Shown here: piece after piece, positions 18,113-26,328 of the stretch
Layout of the letters: each line of letters opens with the position of its first letter
Position numbering within the stretch: position 1 is the first letter of the stretch
Assembly: GCF_006636215.1 (NCBI RefSeq)
Contig: NZ_VIFM01000028.1
Location: 1-64,000 of the forward strand
DNA: 64,000 bases
Reading direction: 5' to 3'
Origin: Myxococcus llanfairpwllgwyngyllgogerychwyrndrobwllllantysiliogogogochensis
GTDB lineage: Bacteria > Myxococcota > Myxococcia > Myxococcales > Myxococcaceae
Notes under the pieces: generated by a model
Told to the model about the DNA's origin: nothing
Seen by the model: only the letters and a program-made list of their open reading frames with translations
Databases searched by the model: none
Translations under genes and position numbers: made by a program

Positions 18113-18955
18113 ATGCCCACGATGAAACGCGCCGTCCTCGTCCTGGCCGCTCTTGCCCTCACCACGTTCAGCGGCTGCGCCTCTCTGCAGAAGACGCTGA
18201 AGGGGGTCTTCAAGAAACCCACCCTCACCTTCAAGACGGCGCGGCTCTCCAGCGCGTCGCTCTCCGACGCCACCGTCGACCTCGTCTACGAGGTGAACAA
18301 CCCCAACGGCTTCGGACTGGAGCTGGCGAGCATCGACTACTCCTTCTTCGTCGAGGGCAAGCAGGTGGTGGCCGGCAAGCCCAAGAAGGGCCTGGACCTC
18401 AAGGCCAACGGCAGGAGCGAGCTGGTCTTCCCCGCCAACGTGAGGTTCGCGGACATCGCCCCCGTCGTCGAAACCTTCCTCAACAAGGACCGCGCCGCCT
18501 ACAAGGCCCAGGGCAGCGTCGGCGTGCAGACGCCCATCGGCGTGCTGAACTTCCCGCTCGAAAAGGAAGGCACCTTCGACGTGCCCAAGATTCCGCAGGT
18601 GTCCTTCCAGCCGCCCCGCATCACCAACATCGGCCTCACCAGCGCCACGGTGGAGTTCCCGCTCTCCATCACCAACCGCAACAGCTTCCCCCTGCCCGTC
18701 GCCGGCATCACCGGTGCGCTCAAGGTCGCCGGGGCGGATGTGGGCACGCTGTCCACCGGCAACCTGGGCATGCTCGACGGCAGCGGGACGAAGCAGGTGA
18801 CGTTGCCGCTCACCATCCACTTCGCGCGGGCGGCCTCCGCGGCCATGGCCCTGCGCTCGGGCGGCAACGCCAAGCTGAGCCTGGATGGCAAGTTGACCTC
18901 GGACGCCCAGTCCGTGCCGCTCAACCTGAGCCAGCTCGTCAACATCGTGAAATAA
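18113..18955 (+). CDS. LEA14-like (WHy domain) lipoprotein
   Basis: A 280-aa lipoprotein. The signal peptide ends with the lipobox TFSGC (Cys about residue 21). Two LEA type-2/WHy-type beta domains follow: about 45-150 ([31 protein letters not shown]) and about 175-275 ([28 protein letters not shown]). The 'N-P/R-N-x-F/S-x-hydrophobic' pattern in each repeat is diagnostic. Such proteins are linked to desiccation or stress tolerance and sit at the membrane surface. It is divergent from the hydrolase gene with about 100 bp between starts. An internal ATG at 18122 would remove only three residues. Confidence 0.8.
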   Translation: MPTMKRAVLVLAALALTTFSGCASLQKTLKGVFKKPTLTFKTARLSSASLSDATVDLVYEVNNPNGFGLELASIDYSFFVEGKQVVAGKPKKGLDLKANGRSELVFPANVRFADIAPVVETFLNKDRAAYKAQGSVGVQTPIGVLNFPLEKEGTFDVPKIPQVSFQPPRITNIGLTSATVEFPLSITNRNSFPLPVAGITGALKVAGADVGTLSTGNLGMLDGSGTKQVTLPLTIHFARAASAAMALRSGGNAKLSLDGKLTSDAQSVPLNLSQLVNIVK

Positions 18956-19000
18956 CGCCCGTCCGGGCAGCAAGCGGGCGGGAGGCAACCTCGTGGTTGT

Positions 19001-19040
19001 CCCAGGGCGCCCTTGCCGTTACGGTTGGGCGCCCTTTGGG
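19001..19040 (+). terminator. GC-rich hairpin between the LEA gene and panD
   Basis: AGGGCGCCC (19004-19012) and GGGCGCCCT (19027-19035) form a 9-bp stem, extendable with a bulge through flanking CCC and GGG. It lies 45 bp after the LEA stop and 10 bp before the panD start. It could terminate the upstream transcript or fold in the panD leader. No T-run. Confidence 0.35.
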
Positions 19041-19049
19041 ACACACGCC

Positions 19050-19442
19050 ATGCGCCGCATCCTCTTCAAGTCCAAGATTCACCGCGCGACGGTGACGCAG
19101 GCCGACCTGGATTACGAAGGCTCGGTCACCATCGACCAGAACCTGCTCCGCGCGGCGGACATCATCGCCAACGAGAAGGTCGCCATCTGGAACGTCACCC
19201 AGGGCACGCGTCTGGAGACGTATGCCCTGGAGGGCGAGCCCGGCAGCGGAGTCATCTGCATCAACGGCGCCGCGGCCCACCTCAACAAGCCGGGGGACCT
19301 GGTCATCATCGCCACCTTCGCGGAGGTGGAGGAGTCCGAGGCCCGCGCCTGGAAGCCCACCGTCGTCTTCGTCGATGCGAAGAACCGCATCGTCCCCGGA
19401 CAGACGGAAGAGATTCCGGGGCCGGCTCGCCGCCTCGCCTGA
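19050..19442 (+). CDS. panD: Aspartate 1-decarboxylase
   Basis: A 130-aa pyruvoyl enzyme that converts L-aspartate to beta-alanine for pantothenate and CoA synthesis in the cytoplasm. The proenzyme cleaves itself between Gly24 and Ser25 (YEGSVTID), and Ser25 becomes the pyruvoyl group. Other conserved elements are [11 protein letters not shown], the Tyr/Asn of [10 protein letters not shown], and [15 protein letters not shown]. Length and motifs are full-size and canonical. Start chosen at the ATG giving [11 protein letters not shown]. It appears to be a single gene here, not with panBC. Confidence 0.97.
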   Translation: MRRILFKSKIHRATVTQADLDYEGSVTIDQNLLRAADIIANEKVAIWNVTQGTRLETYALEGEPGSGVICINGAAAHLNKPGDLVIIATFAEVEESEARAWKPTVVFVDAKNRIVPGQTEEIPGPARRLA

Positions 19443-19443
19443 A

Positions 19444-19474
19444 CCGGCGGTCCAGGCCCTCCGCCGGCTTTCCC
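19444..19474 (+). terminator. Possible terminator after panD
   Basis: CCGGCGG (19444-19450) and CCGCCGG (19461-19467) form a perfect 7-bp stem directly after the panD stop, followed by CTTTCCCC. The T-tract is short, so activity is uncertain. Confidence 0.4.
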
Positions 19475-19544
19475 CTCCGCGCGCCTTTTGCCATGCTCCG
19501 CCCACCTTTAGAGGGGGGCCCATGGCCCCGGAGGAATCACCACG

Positions 19545-19988
19545 ATGAGGCGGATGTGGGTGGGAGCCAGCGTGCTCGCGCTGGGACTCTCCGGTTGTTC
19601 CGCAGTGGGCTCTTTCCGGCCCAACCCCAATGATGAGGATCCGCTCTACGGAGCCATCCCCGTCGTCAAGGCGCCCCTCCAGGCGCGCTGTGTGGCGCAC
19701 GGGAAGTCCTCGGTGCGCTCCAGCTGCGACGAGGCGCTCTACCTGGCCACGGAGTACACCCGGCGACTGTCCGTGGGTGACGAAGTCTGCCTGGAGGGTG
19801 GCTACGGCGAGGAGCCGGGTTATGCCTGCAAGGCGCGCGCGGCCGTCATCGACACGTCCCCCAACCAGATAAAGCTCGAGGTGCGAGGAGCCAAGCCGGA
19901 CTCGCGCTGGTTCAACGTGGAGATGCGGCACGCCTGGTACGAAGAAGGCGCGCTGGTGGACCTCTACCTCGCCGAGCGGGGTTATTAG
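19545..19988 (+). CDS. Small lipoprotein of unknown function
   Basis: A 147-aa lipoprotein: signal peptide, then lipobox LSGC (LALGLSGCSAVG). The mature part has three further Cys (CVAHGKSSVRSSCDEA, EVCLEGGYGEEPGYACKA) and a beta-rich look, so disulfides are likely. SD GGAGGAA precedes the ATG. It starts about 100 bp after panD and ends 38 bp before the EcsC-like gene. I do not recognise the family. Confidence 0.65.
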   Translation: MRRMWVGASVLALGLSGCSAVGSFRPNPNDEDPLYGAIPVVKAPLQARCVAHGKSSVRSSCDEALYLATEYTRRLSVGDEVCLEGGYGEEPGYACKARAAVIDTSPNQIKLEVRGAKPDSRWFNVEMRHAWYEEGALVDLYLAERGY

Positions 19989-20026
19989 AGGACGCGGGAA
20001 ACCCACCCCCTGGAGGAGCGTCGACA

Positions 20027-20656
20027 ATGGGCTTCTACGACAGCGTGGCCGAGCGGCTGGCCTTCATGAAGAAGCTGACCCCGGCGGAGCTCAAGAAGCT
20101 CGGCTCGGCTCGGCTGTCGGACATCGTCCTCCAGGAGACGAAGCGTGCCCGGGTGCGGGTGGCGGAGCTGGAGAAGCGCTACCCCCGCGCGGAAGTGAAG
20201 GAGCTGGCGCAGCGCCTCATTGACGAGAAGAAGAACCTGGCCAGCATGGTGGGCGGAGTCAGCGGCGTCTTCGGACTCGTCGCCCTGCCAGCGGACCTGC
20301 TGTTCATGGCGTATCTGCAGATCATCCTGCTCACCGACCTGGCCACGCTCTACAAGGTCAACCTCAAGACGGAGCGCGCGCGCGGGGAGATGCTCGACCT
20401 GTTCGGCTACGCCAACGGATTGGGGCCCATCCAACGCTCCAGCCCCAAGGTGTTGGGGAAGCTCGCCGCGCTGATGTTGGAGAAGGGCGGCCTGCACACG
20501 CTGGGGCGCGCCATGCCGCTGGTGGCCGCGCCGATTACGGCCTACTTCAACAACCAGCACATCCAGCGCGTGGGGGAGCAGGCCGTGCGCTTCTACGAGG
20601 GCTTCGACAAGGCCCACGCCAAGGCCAAGGCCCACCGCCACCAACAGGCGGGCTGA
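20027..20656 (+). CDS. EcsC family protein
   Basis: A 209-aa protein resembling EcsC, a poorly understood family named after the third gene of the Bacillus ecs ABC exporter locus. Seen here are a charged N-terminal helix, a long amphipathic region (about 30-75), then the hydrophobic hairpin GGVSGVFGLVALPADLLFMAYLQIILLTDLATLY (about 75-110), the family hallmark. The C-terminus is rich in Lys and His. SD GGAGGAG is well placed. No ABC exporter gene adjoins it. Membrane association is likely but catalytic function is unknown. Confidence 0.7.
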   Translation: MGFYDSVAERLAFMKKLTPAELKKLGSARLSDIVLQETKRARVRVAELEKRYPRAEVKELAQRLIDEKKNLASMVGGVSGVFGLVALPADLLFMAYLQIILLTDLATLYKVNLKTERARGEMLDLFGYANGLGPIQRSSPKVLGKLAALMLEKGGLHTLGRAMPLVAAPITAYFNNQHIQRVGEQAVRFYEGFDKAHAKAKAHRHQQAG

Positions 20657-20844
20657 CGGCCACACGCGGTGAGGATCCACGGGGGCCTGGCGACGGGCGC
20701 CCCGATTAATTCAACGGGTCCGATATGCCCTTTTCACCCCTTCGTTCCCGTTCCCAGGCGGGGCGAAAGCCCCCATCCATGGCGGGCGACCGATGAACCC
20801 CCAAGGCCGGACGGGGGCGGCGCCCGAAAGGCGGAGGCACGAAG

Positions 20845-21414
20845 ATGTCCGAGCTTTCGGCGGAAGTGCGTGTGCAGGTGGCGCGGTTGCGGAACCTGGT
20901 CATCGACGTGGCGCGCTGCGGCGCCCTCAGCAGCCCTCTGGGCGCCCTGCCTCACCAGGAGCTGGACCCCATGGAGGTACAGGCCATCTGGTGGCTGAAG
21001 GCGGAGAGCCTGCTGCCCGTCAACGTGCTCGCCGACCGCCTGGGTGGTATCGCCCTGCCCCGTCTGAGCCGGCTGTTGGACCGCCTGGAGGACGCCAAGC
21101 TCGTCCAGCGTGAGCGCTCGGTGCGGCATGATCGCCGCCGCGTGCGCGTGCGCCTCACCGAGCAGGGCCGCGCCCTGGCGGAGCGCGCGGACACGGTGGT
21201 GCAGGAGCGCATGGCGCGCCTCCTGATGCCGCTGGGTGGAGAGCAGCGCAGCGCGCTGATGGACCTGCTCGAGGGCTGGGTGGAAGCGCTGGGCTGCTGG
21301 AACCGCGCGGAGGAGATTGCCGCCGAGGAGACCGACGCGGACGGCACGCGCGCCACGCCTCACCCCCGGCTCACCGCCGTGGAGGACGTAGGCGTCACCG
21401 CCAACGCGGCATGA
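20845..21414 (+). CDS. MarR-type transcriptional regulator
   Basis: A 189-aa regulator. The winged helix-turn-helix spans about 45-125. VNVLADRLGGIALPRLSRLLDRLEDAKLVQRE contains helices 3-4, and RHDRRRVRVRLTEQGRALAE is the beta-wing. Flanking helices would dimerise. The C-terminus has an extra 30-residue tail beyond the usual MarR length of 140-160. SD GGAGG 7 bp before the ATG. It lies upstream of, and in the same direction as, the sulfatase gene (69 bp gap) and may control it. The region 20657-20844 shows nothing else I can support. Confidence 0.82.
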   Translation: MSELSAEVRVQVARLRNLVIDVARCGALSSPLGALPHQELDPMEVQAIWWLKAESLLPVNVLADRLGGIALPRLSRLLDRLEDAKLVQRERSVRHDRRRVRVRLTEQGRALAERADTVVQERMARLLMPLGGEQRSALMDLLEGWVEALGCWNRAEEIAAEETDADGTRATPHPRLTAVEDVGVTANAA

Positions 21415-21483
21415 CGGTTCTCATCCCGGCGTGGAGGAACATCGCGGAGTACGCTGGAGGCCCTCGTCGTCCTGGAGTGGCCC

Positions 21484-22935
21484 ATGCGACTCGGCAACGC
21501 CTCCACGCCGCCCAACCTGCTCATCATCCTGACGGACCAGCAGCGCCAGTTCCGTCACTGGCCCAAGGGCTGGGCGGAGCAGCACCTGCCCTCGTTCCAG
21601 CGCCTCGCGAGCACCGGGCTGAGCTTCGAGCGGGCCTTCACCAACACCTGCATGTGTTCGCCCAGTCGGGCGACGCTGTGGACGAGCCTCTTCCCCGCGC
21701 AAACCGGCGTCGTCGACACGGGTGAGCAGTCCCTGCCTCCCGACATCACCACCCTGGCCCAGGTGATGGCGAAGGCGGGCTACCAGGTGGGCTACCGGGG
21801 CAAGTGGCACCTGGGCAATCCTCCTCCGACGCACGGCTTCGGGCCCTGGGACGGGCCGGACGCGGGCACGTCCCTGCAAGCCGGGAGCACGCAGGGCGCG
21901 GGCGGCTACAACAACGACGCGCGCTACCTGGGCACCGTCACCGGCGCCTCGGAGAATCCTCCGGGCACTCCACTCGACGGGCCCAGCATGCTCGACTTCC
22001 TGGAGCGCGTGGACCCGAGCGTGCCGTTCTGCCTCGTCGCCTCGTTCGTCAATCCACATGACGTCTACGTCGCGCCCTTCAACTACGAGGCCGCGGGCTA
22101 CAACCCCACCGACTGGGCGTCACTGCCCCAGCAGCCCCCGGCGTCGTGGAACGAGGACCTGTCCACGAAGCCCTCGGTGCAGGGCTGGTTTCAGTCGAGC
22201 GGGAAGAACTGGAACGTCCCCACCTGGAGCGACGCCGAACGGACGAGCTACGCGCGCTTCTACGCGTACCTCCAGACGCTCGTCGACCAGGACATCACGA
22301 CGCTGCTCCAGGCGCTGGAGCGCCGCGGCCTCACCGACAACACCCTCGTCGTCCGACTCGCCGACCACGGGGAGATGGGGCTGTCCCACGGGCTCGTCGA
22401 GAAGACCTTCAACGCCTACGACGAAACCATCAACGTCCCGCTCATCATCTCCAACCCCGTGCTGTTCCCCTCGGGCATGGTGACGAAGGAGCTGGTCAGC
22501 CACATCGACCTGCTGCCCACGCTGGCCTCGGTGGCCGGCGTGCTGGGGGACTTCCAGGGCCAGTTCAAGGGCATCGACCTGTCGCCGCTGTTCACCGCGC
22601 CCACGACATCCCTCCAGGACTCCATCCACTTCACCTTCGATGACACGGCGCTGGCCCAGGGCATGCCCGCGACGACGCCCGGCCACATTCGCGCGCTGCG
22701 CACGAAGCAGTGGTTGTACGCCGCGTACTTCACGCAGGACGGCTCCGCTTTCGAGTACGAGCTGTATGACCTGGACGCGGACCCCGAGGAACTGACGAAC
22801 CTCGCCAACCCTCGGAACATCACCCCGGACAGCAAGCGCGAGCTCCTGAAGCTGAATGCGCACCTCATCCGGGTGATGAAGACGAACGGCACCACGCCTG
22901 CCGGCTTCACCTGGCCCAAGCAGCCCGTCGTCTGA
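21484..22935 (+). CDS. Cys-type sulfatase
   Basis: A 483-aa enzyme of the alkaline-phosphatase superfamily that hydrolyses sulfate esters. N-terminal metal-binding LLIILTDQQRQ (Asp18) is followed by the modification signature CSPSR, whose Cys58 would be oxidised to formylglycine by an FGE enzyme. Other features are YRGKWHLG (Lys/His), VRLADHGEMG (metal Asp-His), and a C-terminal DLDADPEELTNLAN, typical of the choline-sulfatase/arylsulfatase group. There is no signal peptide, so the enzyme is probably cytoplasmic. It may be linked to the MarR gene upstream. A hairpin (CGGGCTT/AAGCCCG, 22955-22973) follows the gene without a T-run. Confidence 0.88.
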   Translation: MRLGNASTPPNLLIILTDQQRQFRHWPKGWAEQHLPSFQRLASTGLSFERAFTNTCMCSPSRATLWTSLFPAQTGVVDTGEQSLPPDITTLAQVMAKAGYQVGYRGKWHLGNPPPTHGFGPWDGPDAGTSLQAGSTQGAGGYNNDARYLGTVTGASENPPGTPLDGPSMLDFLERVDPSVPFCLVASFVNPHDVYVAPFNYEAAGYNPTDWASLPQQPPASWNEDLSTKPSVQGWFQSSGKNWNVPTWSDAERTSYARFYAYLQTLVDQDITTLLQALERRGLTDNTLVVRLADHGEMGLSHGLVEKTFNAYDETINVPLIISNPVLFPSGMVTKELVSHIDLLPTLASVAGVLGDFQGQFKGIDLSPLFTAPTTSLQDSIHFTFDDTALAQGMPATTPGHIRALRTKQWLYAAYFTQDGSAFEYELYDLDADPEELTNLANPRNITPDSKRELLKLNAHLIRVMKTNGTTPAGFTWPKQPVV

Positions 22936-23246
22936 CACGGAAGTGATGTGACTCCGGGCTTCGGATAAGCCCGTCGAGTCGACTCCGGACCGAGCGCTCT
23001 TCCGCGACGAAGGGCGCCCTCCGCCACGCCATCCGAGTGAGGCCGACGTCGCGACGTGCGCCCGCCCCCCGGACGCATCGCACCGGACCCATGGGCGCAG
23101 CCGACCTCGGGAAGGCGCGAGGACCGACCCGTAAATGCAACTTGATTACTTTTAGATATCAGTTGCATATTTGCGGGGCTCGACGACGAACCGGGGTCGG
23201 GCGCGACATCGCGTTACCCGTCAGCCACCGAGCAGGAGCGGCTTTC
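22936..23246. other. Intergenic region upstream of the lipoprotein set
   Basis: About 310 bp without a convincing gene. It holds a 7-bp hairpin after the sulfatase (22955-22973) and an adjacent 10-bp palindrome GAGTCGACTC. The second half contains a markedly AT-rich island around 23131-23175 with the shared operator-like motif. The remainder is GC-rich with no feature I can support. Confidence 0.6.
23136..23167 (+). promoter_or_regulatory. Operator-like site A (TGCAAC-N3-ATTAC) with promoter
   Basis: TGCAACTTGATTACT at 23136-23150 is an imperfect palindrome of half-sites TGCAAC and RTTACA. A -10-like TAGATA begins exactly 17 bases after the first base of TGCAAC (23153-23158), and the -35-like element is poor (CGTAAA). 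A further inverted half-site AGTTGCA follows at 23161-23167. It lies about 80 bp upstream of the gene at 23247. The same block occurs at 25395 and 33973. The factor is unknown. A metal-responsive repressor of the Fur/Zur kind is my inference. Confidence 0.55.
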
Positions 23247-23903
23247 ATGAACAGATTCATCTGGAGCGTGGGCGTGACGGGACTCGCGCTCGCGGGCCTC
23301 ACGTCCGTGCTCCTTCGCCGCCCCGTGGAGCCTTCCTTCACGGAGGCAGCCACCGCGCCGGCACCGCGCCGTTCCGAAGCAGGCCCGCCTCTGAGCCCCA
23401 TGCATGCGGCGGAGCCCACGGAAATCCCCGACGCCGACCCGCCTTCCACACTCGCGGCATCCGGGATGGCGGAGCCCCGCGTCCCCTCGCCTCCTGTCCG
23501 AGCGCGTCGGCCAACTTCGGAGTCACGCCTTCGCCTCGTCCAGGCACTGCGCGGTGCGCCCTCCGAACCGGGCGCGCGCCGCGAGGCCGTGCTCGCCTCG
23601 CTGGTCGCCTCGGGAGAGAGCCAGGCGCCCTGGACGCATCAGGCTCGCGAGGCCCTGGACCGCTGGCGCCAGCAGGTGACGACGAGCGTGCTGCCCGTCC
23701 AGGCCCAGGCGGCGCGCTGCTTCGTCGCGGGCTGCGTGACGCGCGTCACCTTCCCGGACGCAGCCTCCTTCGACGTGGCCTTTGGCCTCACACCCGAGCT
23801 GCGGCTCCCTGGTGGAAGCGCGCACCTCCAACTCCCCGCCGAACACCTCGCCTCGGGCGAGGTCTCCGCCGCCTGGGTCGTCCTGCCTCCAGACGCCCCC
23901 TGA
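23247..23903 (+). CDS. Membrane-anchored/exported protein, first gene after site A
   Basis: A 218-aa protein with a Lys/Arg-poor N-terminus and one hydrophobic segment (about 4-23, WSVGVTGLALAGLTSVLL) that anchors it or acts as a signal. A long Pro/Ala/Glu-rich linker (about 28-90) follows. A folded C-terminal domain (about 95-218) has the pair CFVAGC that may form a disulfide. SD AGGAG precedes the ATG at 23247. It is the first gene after operator-like site A, and the HACxH lipoprotein gene starts 51 bp after its stop, so they are likely co-transcribed. I recognise no family, and it lacks the HACxH domain. Confidence 0.65.
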   Translation: MNRFIWSVGVTGLALAGLTSVLLRRPVEPSFTEAATAPAPRRSEAGPPLSPMHAAEPTEIPDADPPSTLAASGMAEPRVPSPPVRARRPTSESRLRLVQALRGAPSEPGARREAVLASLVASGESQAPWTHQAREALDRWRQQVTTSVLPVQAQAARCFVAGCVTRVTFPDAASFDVAFGLTPELRLPGGSAHLQLPAEHLASGEVSAAWVVLPPDAP

Positions 23904-23954
23904 ACCCCTTCGCCACGGATTCACCCCAGCAGTCCCACAAGGAGAAGTCCCTCG

Positions 23955-24560
23955 ATGAAGCCCCAGTCCCTGTTCCAGAAGTCCCTGCTCGCCACCAGTG
24001 TCGCGCTCCTGCTCACCGGCTGCGGAACCACCGCCGCCGAGGAGGAGGTCACCCAGTCCGAGCTGTCCACCGACGAGTCCGCGCTGCTCGGCATGCTGCC
24101 CTCCTGCGAGGAGCCCGAGGAGCTGGCCGAGGTCGTCGAGCACGCCTGCATCCACGCGGAGCTGGGCCCCTTCGAGCCCGTCACCGCCGCCGCCCTGGGC
24201 GCGCCCGTGCTGGTGGACGTCAGCACGCCCCACACCGCGTACAACATCACCCTCCCGTCGAGCGCCACCTCGTGGGGCTGGGCGGGCCGCGTGTCCTTCC
24301 TCCCCGACGAGTCCGGTGAGTTCGCCTTCCTGCTGTCACGCCACCGCGGCCTGCGCATCTACGACGCGGCGACGGGCCTTGAGGTCGCACGCGAGTGCCG
24401 CTACCAGGTTCCCACCGAAGTATGCGGCGCGCTGAAGACGGCCATCGTCGTGGACCTCGAAGCCGACACCGAGTACCACCTGGAGTTCCGCTCCATCCTG
24501 AGCCGCAACGCCGCCTTCTCGCTCGTCATCGAGGAGGCCGCGCACCACCCCGAGGAATAG
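23955..24560 (+). CDS. HACxH-domain lipoprotein 1
   Basis: A 201-aa lipoprotein (lipobox LLTGC, Cys23). Its domain is shared with the products of 24701, 25501 and 26329. The shared elements are HACIH at 63-67, an HxxY motif (His93, Tyr96), a hydrophobic strand ending in Leu-Ser at 127-128, and a Cys at 157 likely to pair with Cys65. The spacing matches the paralogues within a few residues. I do not know a named family for it. His, Cys and Tyr placement suggests metal or haem binding, or a disulfide-stabilised beta-sandwich. SD AAGGAGA. A perfect 8-bp hairpin (24588-24608) follows the stop. Confidence 0.7.
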   Translation: MKPQSLFQKSLLATSVALLLTGCGTTAAEEEVTQSELSTDESALLGMLPSCEEPEELAEVVEHACIHAELGPFEPVTAAALGAPVLVDVSTPHTAYNITLPSSATSWGWAGRVSFLPDESGEFAFLLSRHRGLRIYDAATGLEVARECRYQVPTEVCGALKTAIVVDLEADTEYHLEFRSILSRNAAFSLVIEEAAHHPEE

Positions 24561-24587
24561 CGCTCCTCGTCTCTCCACCCACGCGGG

Positions 24588-24608
24588 TGCCCGGAAACGC
24601 TCCGGGCA
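24588..24608 (+). terminator. Hairpin after HACxH lipoprotein 1
   Basis: TGCCCGGA and TCCGGGCA form a perfect 8-bp stem around a 5-base loop, 28 bp after the stop. No T-run follows. It could attenuate transcription into the next lipoprotein gene or protect the 3' end of the message. Confidence 0.35.
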
Positions 24609-24700
24609 TTCCGCCCCACGCCGCGTCGTCCACGCCACTCCTGGCACACCCATGTCTCTCAATGACGTCCTCCCCTCGCCTCCCCATGGAGCGCTCCCGC

Positions 24701-25345
24701 ATGCGATTGAACCTCCGTGCCCTTCTGGCCTCGTGCGCCGTGGCGGCTTCCGCCTGCGGTGGTGGCGAGACGCCCCCGAGCGTCGAGCCCGAACCTCACG
24801 CCGAAGACCCGTGCGCTCCCAATGGCCACATCCACCGTGAGGCCGAAGGCGACTGGTGCCACTGCAACAAGGGCCACGTCGCCGCGCCCCAGGGCCTCGC
24901 CTGTGAAGTGGACCCCGACTACGTCCCCAGCGAGGGCTTCGACTTCGGCGACGACGGGGAACATGCGTGCTGGCACGTCGCGCACGGCCCCTATGTCACC
25001 GTGACGGCCACCACCAGCCGCAACCCTCGCGTGGACGACTTCCACACGCACTACACCGTGAAGCTCCGCGAGGAGAACGGCCAGTACACGGGCACCTTCA
25101 GCTACAAGGCCTTCGCCAGCGGCGACTTCGTCGTCTACCTCAGCACCCCCGACGTGCCCGTCACCCTGGTGGAGACCGCCATCCAGACGCAGCTCACGCC
25201 GGCGGGAACGAAGCCCACGGGCGACTTCTGCTCGGGCCTTCGACACATGGTCGGCTACGAGCTGACAGACCGCGTCCAGTACACCCTCACGCTCGGCCCC
25301 ACCTCGCTCCCCGAGGTCGGCATGGTCATCGAACACCTCCAATAG
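24701..25345 (+). CDS. HACxH-domain lipoprotein 2 with EGF-like Cys module
   Basis: A 214-aa lipoprotein (lipobox ASAC, Cys19). After the linker a Cys-rich EGF-like module (Cys38, 53, 55 and 68, with the CxC of DWCHCNKG) precedes the shared domain. That domain has HACWH at 88-92, an HxxY motif (His115, Tyr118), Tyr-Leu-Ser at 146-148 and Cys177. Possible ATG starts are 24662, 24686 and 24701. The last gives a standard lipoprotein signal with GGAG about 10 bp upstream. It is in the same direction as the two genes before it, 140 bp downstream, and possibly in the same transcript. Function unknown, metal capture inferred from context. Confidence 0.68.
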   Translation: MRLNLRALLASCAVAASACGGGETPPSVEPEPHAEDPCAPNGHIHREAEGDWCHCNKGHVAAPQGLACEVDPDYVPSEGFDFGDDGEHACWHVAHGPYVTVTATTSRNPRVDDFHTHYTVKLREENGQYTGTFSYKAFASGDFVVYLSTPDVPVTLVETAIQTQLTPAGTKPTGDFCSGLRHMVGYELTDRVQYTLTLGPTSLPEVGMVIEHLQ

Positions 25346-25394
25346 CCATGCACGCCAGGCCACACCCGACCGTGGAAAACGTCCGCCCCGTTAT

Positions 25395-25417
25395 TGCAAC
25401 TCAATTACATTTACGTC
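25395..25417 (+). promoter_or_regulatory. Operator-like site B (TGCAAC-N3-ATTACA) with promoter
   Basis: TGCAACTCAATTACA at 25395-25409 matches sites A and C. A -10-like TACGTC begins 17 bases after the first base of the motif (25412-25417), as at the other two sites. The -35 region is weak. About 80 bp of leader precede the lipoprotein gene at 25501, the same leader length as at site A. Locally AT-rich in an otherwise GC-rich gap. Confidence 0.55.
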
Positions 25418-25500
25418 ATGAGTAACCGCGCCGTGGAGTGGCGGTGGAAGCCCGCTTCGGTGCCCGCGCGTCGCGCCCGGCGTTTGAAAGGAACCCCACA

Positions 25501-26208
25501 ATGAAGATGCTGAAGCAGACCCTTTGCGGTGCGTTGCTCGGGCTGTCCGTGGCGGCCTGCGGCCCCATGGACGAGGCGGAGCTGGAGTCGGTGGGCCAGT
25601 TGGAGGCGCCGCTGGAGGCTGGGTGCGTGTCGGTGGACGACACGCTGATGACGACCCATGCCTGCACCCACGCGAGCAACAGCGCGGACAACGTGACAGT
25701 GACGACGAGCGCCACGCGCATCGCCACCGCGCCGGACATCAGCGCGCGGCACAAGCACTACACGCTGAACCTGCCGCCCGGAGCCGAGGGCTCGGTGACG
25801 TTCACCCCCGTCGCCGTGACGTCGGGCACCTCCACGGTGGAGTCCATCTCGTTCTACCTGTCGCAGAACGTGGCCTTCACGGTGGTGGACACCACCACCA
25901 GCGCCACCGTGTCGGCGCTCATCAGCGAGGCCGTGTCGGAAGTCGCCTGCTCGCTGACGCAGGCCCGTGTGTATGACCTCGTCGTGGGCCGCGAGTACAT
26001 CCTCGCCACGGGCCCCGCGACGGGGAACCAGGTCGGCCTCGTCCCCGAGTACCTCTACGACAACCGGGACCGTTTCTACCGGGACCAGGATGGCGACGGG
26101 TACGGCACCAACACGCCCGTGTACCGCTACGCCTGTGAGGCGCCCGCTGGCTACGTGAAGCAGCGGTTCGACTGCGACGACACGAACCCCGCCATCTTCA
26201 ACTGCTGA
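25501..26208 (+). CDS. HACxH-domain lipoprotein 3 with MopE-like tail
   Basis: A 235-aa lipoprotein (lipobox VAAC, Cys20). The shared domain has HACTH at 53-57, an HxxY motif (His84, Tyr87), Tyr-Leu-Ser at 119-121 and Cys150. The C-terminus (about 193-235) contains DQDGDGYG, then a Cys-x-x-Pro-x-Gly-Tyr-Val segment and DCDDTNP. This matches the 'putative metal-binding motif' repeat known from the copper protein MopE and common in myxobacterial exported proteins, where Asp-rich loops may instead bind calcium. SD AGGAA. First gene after operator-like site B, followed by lipoprotein 4. Confidence 0.7.
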   Translation: MKMLKQTLCGALLGLSVAACGPMDEAELESVGQLEAPLEAGCVSVDDTLMTTHACTHASNSADNVTVTTSATRIATAPDISARHKHYTLNLPPGAEGSVTFTPVAVTSGTSTVESISFYLSQNVAFTVVDTTTSATVSALISEAVSEVACSLTQARVYDLVVGREYILATGPATGNQVGLVPEYLYDNRDRFYRDQDGDGYGTNTPVYRYACEAPAGYVKQRFDCDDTNPAIFNC

Positions 26209-26252
26209 GCCTCGTCCCACCGTAGCCCCAGGCCCACCGTGGCCCCTCCAGC

Positions 26253-26281
26253 GGGGCGTCCTCTGTGTTCGAGGGCGCCCC
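26253..26281 (+). terminator. Strong hairpin after HACxH lipoprotein 3
   Basis: GGGGCGTCCTC and GAGGGCGCCCC form an 11-bp stem (one G-U pair in RNA) around a 7-base loop, 44 bp after the stop and 48 bp before the next start. No T-run. Partial termination or mRNA processing between lipoproteins 3 and 4 is plausible. Confidence 0.4.
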
Positions 26282-26328
26282 GCGCTTCACCCGTTCGCTC
26301 CGCTCACTTCGCAAGGAAACACCCGAAC

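Noticed and set aside
25418..25504. A 28-codon leader ORF ending in an ATGA overlap with the lipoprotein gene at 25501
   Set aside because: The overlap is striking, but the ORF starts immediately after the inferred -10 element, at or before the expected transcript start, and no SD precedes it.
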